Assembly: GCA_964555235.1 (NCBI GenBank)
Contig: CAZKRU010000027.1
Coordinates: forward strand, 1 to 49,556
From: CAZKRU01 sp964555235
GTDB taxonomy: Bacteria > Verrucomicrobiota > Verrucomicrobiia > Methylacidiphilales > CAMAQI01
Length of the DNA stretch: 49,556 nucleotides
Direction: 5' to 3'
A program made the position numbers and the translations under genes. Positions 1 through 5,365 of this stretch are shown here, one piece after another. The notes beneath the pieces are model-generated. The model searched no databases, was not told the DNA's origin, and was given only the letters and a program-made list of their open reading frames with translations. Every line of letters starts with the position of its first letter. Position 1 is the first letter of the stretch.

Positions 1-38
1 TTCCTGAAGAAACCAGGAAGTGAGGAATTCAGGAATTT

Positions 39-191
39 TGCCCGCGAAACACGCGAAAGAGACGAAACGTAAGAATCCGACGTTGGAGGCGGGCTCCTTG
101 GAGTCCATGAAAAGACGTCCAAAGGACGACGCCTCCAACTCCTCTCCCATTCTTAAATTCGATTCGCGGTGATTGGCGAGATTCGCGGGCA
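39..191. repeat. Nested inverted-repeat element in the host intergenic flank
   Basis: An outer 10-bp perfect inverted repeat (39-48 TGCCCGCGAA and 182-191 TTCGCGGGCA) encloses an inner perfect 10-bp repeat (82-91 GTTGGAGGCG and 130-139 CGCCTCCAAC). The inner pair holds two further hairpins (about 91-106 and 116-128, the latter CGTCC-AAA-GGACG). A single strand could fold into a cruciform or three-way shape. CGCGAA-rich arms of this kind recur between genes in many environmental genomes, so a dispersed chromosomal repeat is likely. No coding region is visible in bases 1-249. Confidence 0.6.
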
Positions 192-248
192 GGATGGTTC
201 CCTTTTTGGCGTCTTTGAGTGAGGGTACCTTTTACAGAAAGGGGGGGG

Positions 249-296
249 GATTGCCAGAGGGCGGATTTGAACCGCCGACCAAAGGCTTATGAGTCC
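249..296. other. attL: prophage left attachment site (tRNA 3' fragment)
   Basis: These 48 bases are identical to 40810-40857. They contain the T-arm, variable loop and anticodon region of tRNA-Met read on the minus strand, but the sequence diverges after 296, so the 5' half of the tRNA is missing here. This is the displaced chromosomal 3' end of the target tRNA. Confidence 0.95.
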
Positions 297-301
297 CTTG
301 T

Positions 302-342
302 TTTACTCTGGAGAAGAGGGCATGTCAGTAAAACTGTCAGTA
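302..342. promoter_or_regulatory. Repeat cluster beside attL: possible integrase arm-type sites
   Basis: TTTACTCTGG at 302-311 is followed by two tandem copies of a TGTCAGTA motif at 322-330 and 334-342. The same tandem motif (CTGTCAGTAAA twice) lies beside attR at 40693-40714, and a related pair lies at 13257-13276. Tandem repeats flanking both attachment cores are typical of integrase arm-type binding sites. The second copy overlaps the stop codon of the leftward gene that ends at 337. Confidence 0.55.
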
Positions 343-684
343 CTTTTCCTCAAAATACTTGATGGTTTCGGCTGAAAACTCGCCCGCGATCTTCTCCGCC
401 TCAACGACTGCCATGGATGCCGTCAGTCCCAGCTTTTTGAGCGCCCTGGCTACTACCTTGGCGCGTCGTTCGGACTCTTCCGCGATCTTGACGCCTTTCT
501 TGGTCAGGATGAAGCCACGGTAGGGTTCCATGTGAATGATCCCATCCCGGTGCATCCGCTTGAGCATAAGTGAGACATTGGACTTCTTAGTGCCAACGAG
601 TCCACAGAGGGCAACGGCAGAGGTGAAGCCCTTGCGTTTCGTCTCTCGGAGAATAGCGACGGCGTATTTGGTGGAAAGGGTCAT
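337..684 (-). CDS. DtxR/MntR-like winged-helix regulator lacking metal ligands
   Basis: The 115-aa protein has an N-terminal winged helix-turn-helix (about residues 1-65, with the wing and helix pattern ending in FILTKKGVKIAEES) followed by a short dimerisation region, as in DtxR/MntR repressors. In MntR the metal is held by residues including H77, E102 and H103. The matching places here read RRA for RRH and EKIAGEFS for EGIEHHLS, so those three ligands are lost. It is last in a leftward operon whose genes overlap by 4 nt (681-684). It may be a metal-independent lysogeny regulator; the role is inferred. Confidence 0.65.
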   Translation of the reverse strand: MTLSTKYAVAILRETKRKGFTSAVALCGLVGTKKSNVSLMLKRMHRDGIIHMEPYRGFILTKKGVKIAEESERRAKVVARALKKLGLTASMAVVEAEKIAGEFSAETIKYFEEKY

Positions 685-1016
685 TTAGTTATGCTGATGG
701 CTATCCAGATTAAGGTTAAAGTAATGACAGTGAGGAGTGATGGTATGTAATTTTCTTCGACGAATTTAACGCCTCGGGAAAATTGATTTGTTACTGGTCG
801 TCTGGCTTCCTCGGAAAATATCCATTTGAATTGTCGCCAGATGGGAGGGTTTGCGGCGAAGAGCGCTACCAGTAAAAGAACGACGACAAATACGCTTATT
901 GTGGTGTCTCTAAAGGTTTTTTCTTCTCGCTCGCGCTCTCTTCCCATAGCTTCGACGGCCATTCGTTGAGCGTAAGGATCTTCGCCAGCAAGTGTTGCTT
1001 GGTCAAACATGCTCAT
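681..1016 (-). CDS. Two-helix membrane protein with a copied ejection-protein N-terminus
   Basis: The 111-aa product has two predicted transmembrane segments (about residues 41-56 and 92-108) separated by a charged loop. Residues 3-22 (FDQATLAGEDPYA and following) closely match the N-terminus of the internal virion protein encoded from 27207 (FYQATLAAEDPYA). At DNA level 37 of 40 bases match between 971-1010 (minus strand) and 27207-27246. The gene sits between a lipoprotein gene and a DtxR-like gene with 4-nt overlaps at both ends. A role in immunity or superinfection exclusion is a guess; the family is not recognised. Confidence 0.75.
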   Translation of the reverse strand: MSMFDQATLAGEDPYAQRMAVEAMGREREREEKTFRDTTISVFVVVLLLVALFAANPPIWRQFKWIFSEEARRPVTNQFSRGVKFVEENYIPSLLTVITLTLIWIAISITK

Positions 1017-1447
1017 TTCACTCCAGATCCCTTCGGAATGACTTGAGTTTCTTTCGGTGTCGTGGGCTTCGTGCTGGTTGGCGTTACGGCAATAGGCTTC
1101 TCATTTTTCTTTGAATCTTTCCAGCGAATCGCAAGCCCACTACCTGTTTTCAGCGGGCTCCCATCCCATGCGCGCGCATCTCCATATCCTTGAAATAAAA
1201 CCGCGTGAGCCCCTAGCTCTGCAGCCTCCTTTTGGATTGATCGGATAACGGCGTCATCAGAGGCAAATGTGTGAGCCTTACAGCGAGCAGTTCCGATGAT
1301 ATGGTAAGGGCGATCCGGTTTTTCAAAAAGAATTTCAACTTTCGAGGAGTTGGTAGGCTCGTAGAGAGTGGATGAAGTTCTTGCGTTTTGGCCCATAGTG
1401 CAGGCTCCAAGAAGTACTCCGATTGCGATTAGTGCGATGCTCTTCAT
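1013..1447 (-). CDS. Prophage lipoprotein
   Basis: This 144-aa protein has an N-terminal signal peptide ending in a lipobox (VLLGAC, Cys at about residue 16), so it should be lipid-anchored in the envelope. The middle (YHIIGTARCKA... IRSIQKEAAELGAHAVLF) resembles the compact domain of RcsF/YbjQ-like envelope proteins, which is a weak similarity. The C-terminal third is rich in Thr, Pro and Lys. It is first in a three-gene leftward operon next to attL. Lipoproteins in this position of temperate phages often alter the host surface or block superinfection; here that is inferred. Confidence 0.75.
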   Translation of the reverse strand: MKSIALIAIGVLLGACTMGQNARTSSTLYEPTNSSKVEILFEKPDRPYHIIGTARCKAHTFASDDAVIRSIQKEAAELGAHAVLFQGYGDARAWDGSPLKTGSGLAIRWKDSKKNEKPIAVTPTSTKPTTPKETQVIPKGSGVK

Positions 1448-1618
1448 TTTTATTCCTTTGGGTTTTAAGGGTTTATACCGATGTATAAAAAAGCGTGTTG
1501 CAAATCGGGGGTCTTGTGCGAAAATGGTCGCTCTGACACGGCGGCCACGACTTCGCGGGGTAGCAACCGATCACAAGACGTTAAATCATCACACAATGGG
1601 GGTAGTATGCGGCTCAAG
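1448..1618. promoter_or_regulatory. Intergenic region upstream of the leftward lysogeny operon
   Basis: These 171 bases separate the lipoprotein start (1447) from the end of the leftward RHH gene (1619). On the minus strand the sequences TATACA and TATAAA lie within about 60 bases of the lipoprotein start, but no well-spaced -35 box accompanies them. Readthrough from the RHH gene is equally possible. Nothing coding is convincing here. Confidence 0.3.
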
Positions 1619-1873
1619 TTATTGTTTCTTTCTCTTATTTTTAAGGGAATTAGCATCGGAATCCAACTTGCGGGATATGTTGTCGACGGTTTGTTTCATC
1701 TGGCTCAACGTATTCTTAATATCAGATTGTTTATAAGCTAGATACTGCACGATGGCTTCCCTGACAAAATCAGATTCATCCTTATGTTCGGCATAAGCAG
1801 CGCGTTTGACTTCCGACTTTAATTCGTCGTCTACACGAGCCCTTATAACTTTGTCTCTAATCTTTTTTTGCAT
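1619..1873 (-). CDS. Ribbon-helix-helix repressor candidate with coiled-coil tail
   Basis: The 84-aa protein begins with a ribbon-helix-helix fold: a beta strand (KVIRARVD) followed by two helices, the second in ESDFVREAIVQYLA. A C-terminal helix (about residues 52-75) looks like a short coiled coil and ends in a basic tail. It is a paralogue of the divergent protein at 1962-2132 (KVIRARVD/KVIRSRVD, ESDFVREAI/ESEFVRDAV). The gene points toward the lysogeny operon, so it is the better candidate for the maintenance repressor. It probably binds the inverted repeat in the 88-bp intergenic region. Confidence 0.8.
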   Translation of the reverse strand: MQKKIRDKVIRARVDDELKSEVKRAAYAEHKDESDFVREAIVQYLAYKQSDIKNTLSQMKQTVDNISRKLDSDANSLKNKRKKQ

Positions 1874-1891
1874 GGTTTCCTAGGGGTAGTT

Positions 1892-1953
1892 TGTAGCACA
1901 AGAGGGATTTGTCAAAATATATTTCTTGATTGCCAGGTACCTGTTGTGCTACA
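1892..1953. promoter_or_regulatory. Divergent control region with 10-bp inverted repeat
   Basis: TGTAGCACAA at 1892-1901 and TTGTGCTACA at 1944-1953 are perfect inverted copies, one close to each of the two divergent RHH genes. A perfect -35 box TTGACA for the leftward gene lies on the minus strand at 1915-1910. Its -10 region, 17 nt further, is weak (AAACTA) and borders the left half-site. Rightward promoter elements are weak. The layout fits an operator pair controlling both genes. Confidence 0.6.
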
Positions 1954-1961
1954 TCAGAGAC

Positions 1962-2132
1962 ATGACAAAAGAGAAAGTAATTCGTTCGCGGGTGGATGGA
2001 ACTCTTCACCGAAAGTTTACAAAAGCTCGAAAAGCACTCGGACTGTCTGAATCAGAATTTGTCCGAGACGCAGTAAAATTCCGAATCAAATCCCTCTCCC
2101 GATCCAAGTTTTACGCCGAGGCGATGAAATGA
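1962..2132 (+). CDS. Ribbon-helix-helix protein, Cro-like candidate
   Basis: A 56-aa ribbon-helix-helix protein: strand KVIRSRVD, then helices ending ESEFVRDAVKFRI. The ATG at 1962 is chosen because it places the RHH strand at the N-terminus as in its divergent paralogue at 1619-1873; an upstream in-frame ATG at 1926 would run through the control region. The stop codon overlaps the next start (ATGA at 2129). It is first in the rightward early operon and probably acts as the lytic counterpart of the divergent RHH protein. Confidence 0.75.
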   Translation: MTKEKVIRSRVDGTLHRKFTKARKALGLSESEFVRDAVKFRIKSLSRSKFYAEAMK

Positions 2133-2338
2133 ATCGCCTTCGAGGAATTGAATCCATGGCGACTCACTTCGGAATCAACCGATGGAGTTTCGACCGGCTT
2201 AAAGCTAAGGGTGCCTTCCCATCCATTCGCGTAATCAATTCCAAGCTCCTCCTCGCAGATTCCGAAGAATTGGAACGCGATTTGAAGTGGTGGAACAAAT
2301 TCAAATCCCCCCGACCGGAAGGGAAATTTCTAAAATGA
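2129..2338 (+). CDS. Small helix-turn-helix (excisionase-like) protein
   Basis: The 69-aa product reads as one helix-turn-helix of MerR/excisionase style: MATHFGINRWSFDRLKAKGAFPSI, then a short hairpin and a basic tail. Such proteins serve as excisionases or early regulators in temperate phages. Translation is coupled on both sides: the start overlaps the previous stop and its stop overlaps the ATG at 2335. An internal start (Met10) is possible. No excisionase is found beside the integrase, which makes this gene a candidate for the role. Confidence 0.6.
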   Translation: MNRLRGIESMATHFGINRWSFDRLKAKGAFPSIRVINSKLLLADSEELERDLKWWNKFKSPRPEGKFLK

Positions 2339-2496
2339 TTCTGATTAATAACGATCTTTACGAACATTTTGTAACCCTCGCTGCCCGCAAGGAAACGCAC
2401 CCCGAGGTTGAAATCCATTTGGCTATGAGTCACTGGCTCAAAATCAACGCGAATGCTTTTAAGAAAAAAGCGAAAGCAAAACGGAAAAAGAAATGA
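2335..2496 (+). CDS. Small basic early protein
   Basis: A 53-aa product begins at the ATG overlapping the previous stop codon. The first 35 residues predict two helices (NDLYEHFVTLAARK, EIHLAMSHWLKIN) that could be a RHH or HTH core, and the tail is almost all Lys, Ala and Arg. DNA or RNA binding is plausible, but the family is not recognised. A longer in-frame start at 2287 lies inside the preceding gene and is less likely. Confidence 0.55.
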   Translation: MILINNDLYEHFVTLAARKETHPEVEIHLAMSHWLKINANAFKKKAKAKRKKK

Positions 2497-2642
2497 GACA
2501 CACTATTAACGATCCGGTGCCTGCCAAGTCTCCCGCACTCGTGGAACGTATTATTATTTTCGCCGTGTTTGGAATCGGAGTCGGCATTGTCTGCGTCGTT
2601 TTTCTACTGATCACAATGGCAGTCCGTTCCTGCAATCACTGA
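2493..2642 (+). CDS. Small single-pass membrane protein
   Basis: A 49-aa reading frame starts on the ATGA overlap with the previous gene. One strong hydrophobic segment (about residues 19-43, IIIFAVFGIGVGIVCVVFLLITM) predicts a single membrane helix with a short polar N-terminus. The function is unknown. The tight coupling with its neighbours supports that it is translated. Confidence 0.6.
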   Translation: MRHTINDPVPAKSPALVERIIIFAVFGIGVGIVCVVFLLITMAVRSCNH

Positions 2643-2663
2643 ACTCAATCAATCGAGGTAACG

Positions 2664-2975
2664 ATGAATCATCACCATCACTCATCTTGGAAATCGAAGG
2701 ATGCAAATCATTCGATCGAACTCAGTATGTCGAGCGCGACGATCAAGGAAGCTGGAAAGGTTTTCGGATTCCTCCTTCTTACCATCACATTTGGCTGGCT
2801 GATTCTCGTGATTTGCCCAGATAAAACCGTTTCTGCTCCGGTCGGGATGACACCGATCCCGAAAGATCAAAAACCAACGACTCCCGTGGACGTCAGCGGA
2901 CACACCCAAGACAAGCCGGCAAGTGGGGGGACCGGAGCCAATTTCAAATCAACACAAACTAAGGGGAAAAAGTGA
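2664..2975 (+). CDS. Single-pass membrane protein with His-rich N-terminus
   Basis: The 103-aa protein opens with four consecutive histidines, has one transmembrane helix at about residues 34-50 (GFLLLTITFGWLILVIC), and ends in a Pro/Thr/Gly-rich polar tail. An AATCGAGG ribosome site precedes the start. Its stop overlaps the next start by 4 nt. The family is not recognised. Together with the gene at 2493 it forms a small membrane-protein pair in the early operon. Confidence 0.6.
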   Translation: MNHHHHSSWKSKDANHSIELSMSSATIKEAGKVFGFLLLTITFGWLILVICPDKTVSAPVGMTPIPKDQKPTTPVDVSGHTQDKPASGGTGANFKSTQTKGKK

Positions 2976-3490
2976 AATTAATCGAAGCAATGAAGCTCAT
3001 CAAAGAATTGCAGATCAAGGCGGAAGACCTCCGTAAAAAAGTGACAACGTACTGCGCGAACATGGACTTTGAAACTCCGGCATATCCGGATCAGAAAAAC
3101 CAAGTAGCCGAGTGGATTCAATCCCATGGCGATGTTCTGAAGGAAGTTTTGAAACTTCGTCTTCAGATCCAAAAGACTAACATTCTTACATTGGTTGAAA
3201 TGGAACTCGGCGGAGTGCGAGTCACTAAGACTATTGCTGAATGGATTCATCGTCGCCGGGATCTCGCTGGACTTGAAATGAACATATGGATGGGGCTTTC
3301 AGATAAGGGATTGAAAGATCAATTCATCAATCCATCCGTCCAAGGTGGCGCGCTCACGCCGGTCAAGGTTAGGCGATATTTTGACCCGGTCGAGCGAGAC
3401 AACAAAATTGAGTTGTATCGAACGGAGCCTGGAGTCATTGACCGAACCTTGGAAGTCATCAACGCAATCACCAATTTAATTACTGAATAA
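2972..3490 (+). CDS. DIP1984/septicolysin-like helical protein
   Basis: The 172-aa protein has the look of the DIP1984 (septicolysin-like) family: an N-terminal LIEAMKLIKELQIKAEDL helix, a central QIQKTN motif followed by a short linker, and a helix with RRRDLAGLEMNI. Family members are small helical proteins of unknown function often found near mobile DNA. The start overlaps the previous stop by 4 nt. The next 80 bases lead directly into a tRNA gene. The assignment rests on pattern resemblance only. Confidence 0.5.
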   Translation: MKLIEAMKLIKELQIKAEDLRKKVTTYCANMDFETPAYPDQKNQVAEWIQSHGDVLKEVLKLRLQIQKTNILTLVEMELGGVRVTKTIAEWIHRRRDLAGLEMNIWMGLSDKGLKDQFINPSVQGGALTPVKVRRYFDPVERDNKIELYRTEPGVIDRTLEVINAITNLITE

Positions 3491-3570
3491 TTTCCAGAAA
3501 TGGAGAGCGCAACAGGGAGAGATAAAAACCAGCAAAATACAGCGTCGTTATCAACGATAAGATGACAACT

Positions 3571-3642
3571 GAATAACTAGATCAACGGAAGATCACCACA
3601 CTTTATCTGTGGGTGTTGCGGGTTCGAATCCCGCGTTGTTCG
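3571..3642 (+). tRNA. Phage tRNA with UUA anticodon (ochre suppressor candidate)
   Basis: A full cloverleaf of 72 nt can be written by hand. Acceptor GAATAAC/GTTGTTC pairs at all 7 positions (one T-G wobble). U8 and A9 are present; the D-stem is GATC/GATC with loop AACGGAA (A14, G18G19, A21). The anticodon stem CCACA/TGTGG is perfect, with loop CTTTATC, so anticodon 34-36 is TTA (3603-3605). The variable loop is GTGTT (U48 can pair with A15), and the T-arm is GCGGG-TTCGAAT-CCCGC; the discriminator is G. UUA reads UAA, and UAG by wobble. U37 is unusual, as purines are almost universal there. CCA is not encoded. Confidence 0.8.
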
Positions 3643-3712
3643 CCCCTCGCATAGGTGCAAACCAAAAATTAAAGCCTCAAGTCTCATGACTAAAGAAATA
3701 AAGATTTAATTT

Positions 3713-3835
3713 ATGCAAGAGAGAACAGAGTCAAGCGGGCAAGGATCTAACGGCGAAAGCCGAATGTCTCACGAAAAGTTACGTTTCTGTGTTTCCAACT
3801 GGAACTTCGAGAGCTTCCTCTCTGGGTGCGCTTAA
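3713..3835 (+). CDS. Possible 40-aa peptide or structured RNA after the tRNA
   Basis: A 40-codon frame (start MQERTESSGQ, stop TAA) lies in the otherwise noncoding stretch 3643-3853. It has no clear ribosome-binding site and no recognisable motif. The same bases contain a GNRA-type hairpin (CGGC-GAAA-GCCG, 3751-3762), so a noncoding RNA or leader is as likely as a peptide. Confidence 0.25.
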   Translation: MQERTESSGQGSNGESRMSHEKLRFCVSNWNFESFLSGCA

Positions 3836-3853
3836 AATTTAGAAAATCATAAT

Positions 3854-3973
3854 ATGAAAAACGATAACGAATCAATTAAAGAACTCTTGGAAGACGCAGC
3901 CGCACTCCGGCTCAAGAAGATCAAAATCAAGCAGTTTAAGAAAATCAAAAAGTCAGTCCAACCAGAAACCTAA
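3854..3973 (+). CDS. Small lysine-rich peptide
   Basis: A 39-aa frame starting at 3854 encodes an acidic N-terminal helix (ESIKELLEDAAALRL) and a strongly basic second half (KKIKIKQFKKIKKS). The amphipathic character suggests a real small helical protein, but the ribosome-binding site is poor. It precedes a hairpin at 3962-3986. Confidence 0.4.
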   Translation: MKNDNESIKELLEDAAALRLKKIKIKQFKKIKKSVQPET

Positions 3974-3986
3974 GTCCGGTTTCAGG
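3962..3986 (+). terminator. Weak hairpin, possible terminator or attenuator
   Basis: CCAGAAACC and GGTTTCAGG can pair (one A-A mismatch) around the loop TAAGTCC, followed by TCTT. The hairpin includes the stop codon of the small frame ending at 3973. The U-tract is short, so any termination would be partial. Confidence 0.3.
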
Positions 3987-4067
3987 TCTTAAAAACAACC
4001 GTCCTTTCGAGGATACGAAAAACAACAACAGGGATGCTTTGTCCCAAAATCAGGAGAAATCAAAAAT

Positions 4068-4772
4068 ATGATCGCAAAAAAAACAGGTGGAACAGCGTTT
4101 CTGCCATGCCCAGATGGTAATCATAGCGCGGTATTGGTCGATATAACGCCATTAGAAAAACGAAATACACCCAACGGTGAAAAGGAACAATTCAAGATGG
4201 TTTTTGAGACGGATGCTGTTCGTCAAGATGGCTCCCGTTTCTGTGTTTGGAGCATGTTCTTTTCATTGTCTCTGCACGAAAAATCAAACCTTCGAAAATT
4301 CCTGAAGCAATGGTTTGGTCGTGATCTTAATAAGGAAGAGCTTGAAGGCTTAGATCTCGAAACGCTCATTCACAAAAGCGCCAACATCGTTGTGGTGCAT
4401 GACGAGCGCGAGGACAAGACGTTCGCAAATATTGCCGCAATCCTTCCATGGAAGGGCGAACCGCTCGTACCGAGTGGCAAATATAAGCGCGTGATCAACC
4501 GAGATCAGTCCAGCACCAGCACCGCGGCACCGGAACAACCGCAAGAGTCCAATCCCCGCGAGTCGTTCAAGGGTGAGGAAGCATGGAAGGCCGTCATCGT
4601 CCATGTGGGCGTAAACAAGGACAAATTGGTTGCCGAGCTCAACGTCGAACAAATCGATTCGCTTCTGAATAAGTGGGGAACTCGTCTTGGACCTACTGCA
4701 AGCGACCAAGATAAAAAGCTCCACGAAGCTCTCCAGAAGGCCATGGCACAACTCGACAACCTCACTTACTAA
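4068..4772 (+). CDS. Phage ssDNA-binding-like protein (DUF669 type)
   Basis: The 234-aa protein resembles phage replication-associated ssDNA-binding-like proteins. The N-terminal half is beta-rich with an OB-fold-like pattern (residues 1-80). It is followed by the characteristic block LRKFLKQWFGRDLNKEELEGLDLE and a closing strand (ANIVVVHDE... FANIAAILP). The C-terminal 90 residues are a polar linker and a helical extension. An AGGAGAAAT ribosome site precedes the start. It begins the replication and recombination gene set and should coat single-stranded DNA during replication; this role is inferred from family resemblance. Confidence 0.65.
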   Translation: MIAKKTGGTAFLPCPDGNHSAVLVDITPLEKRNTPNGEKEQFKMVFETDAVRQDGSRFCVWSMFFSLSLHEKSNLRKFLKQWFGRDLNKEELEGLDLETLIHKSANIVVVHDEREDKTFANIAAILPWKGEPLVPSGKYKRVINRDQSSTSTAAPEQPQESNPRESFKGEEAWKAVIVHVGVNKDKLVAELNVEQIDSLLNKWGTRLGPTASDQDKKLHEALQKAMAQLDNLTY

Positions 4773-4773
4773 A

Positions 4774-4983
4774 ATGAACAACGCGAAAATCAAGGTGTCG
4801 ATCGAGGTCTATAGCGGACTCAACCAGATCGCAGGAAAAATGATTGTGACAGGTGGCGAGTTCACGCTCCGGGGTGCGGCGCGTGAGATGGAAAAGCTCG
4901 TCACTGAGGCTCAATCCTCGTGCGAATCGCAGATCGAAAAGATGATCGAAAACGAAAGTCAATCTCAACTGGTACTCAACTAA
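4774..4983 (+). CDS. Hypothetical early protein, 69 aa
   Basis: The ATG at 4774, two bases after the previous gene ends, is preferred to an in-frame start at 4687 that would overlap it by 86 bases. The product starts with a beta strand (KIKVSIEVYSGL) and continues as an acidic helix (AAREMEKLVTEAQ). No family is recognised. The position between the SSB-like gene and the 126-aa gene suggests a replication-associated role. Confidence 0.5.
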   Translation: MNNAKIKVSIEVYSGLNQIAGKMIVTGGEFTLRGAAREMEKLVTEAQSSCESQIEKMIENESQSQLVLN

Positions 4984-4984
4984 T

Positions 4985-5365
4985 ATGAAAAAGAAACCCA
5001 CAAAAGAAACTAAACGTATCAAACAAAATCTGAAATATCCATTCACCAAGGACGAGATTCGCGAGCATGGAATCTCCCTGGCTGATGCAACGGCCGCCAT
5101 TGCCCAAATCGAAAAGGATTTCGATAACATCAAAGCCGAATGGAAAGCGCGTGGCACGGCGGTCACCGCTCAAATCGCCTCGCTCACAAATAAAGTACGA
5201 GATGGATTCGAGTATCGAGACATCGAATGTGAGGAAACGTACAACGATCCGGTGAATGGTCAAAAAACCATCCGCCGTCTAGATACGTTTGAAACCGTGA
5301 AGATCGTGGAAATGACTGAGAGCGATTGTCAACGAGTTCTCGACTTGGAGGAAGCCAACCAATGA
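4985..5365 (+). CDS. Conserved phage coiled-coil protein, 126 aa
   Basis: The basic N-terminus (KKKPTKETKRIKQ) leads to a long helix (about residues 28-70) with heptad character, then the block VRDGFEYRDIECEETYNDPVNG. That block resembles a widespread uncharacterised phage protein found near recombination and SSB genes. It overlaps the next start by 4 nt. A scaffold or partner role in DNA metabolism is a guess; no enzymatic motif is visible. Confidence 0.55.
   Translation: MKKKPTKETKRIKQNLKYPFTKDEIREHGISLADATAAIAQIEKDFDNIKAEWKARGTAVTAQIASLTNKVRDGFEYRDIECEETYNDPVNGQKTIRRLDTFETVKIVEMTESDCQRVLDLEEANQ

Noticed and set aside
3508..3642. A longer tRNA with the 5' acceptor strand at about 3508 (GCGCAAC)
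   Set aside because: It needs 138 nt and has a mismatch, while the 72-nt fold from 3571 pairs at every stem.
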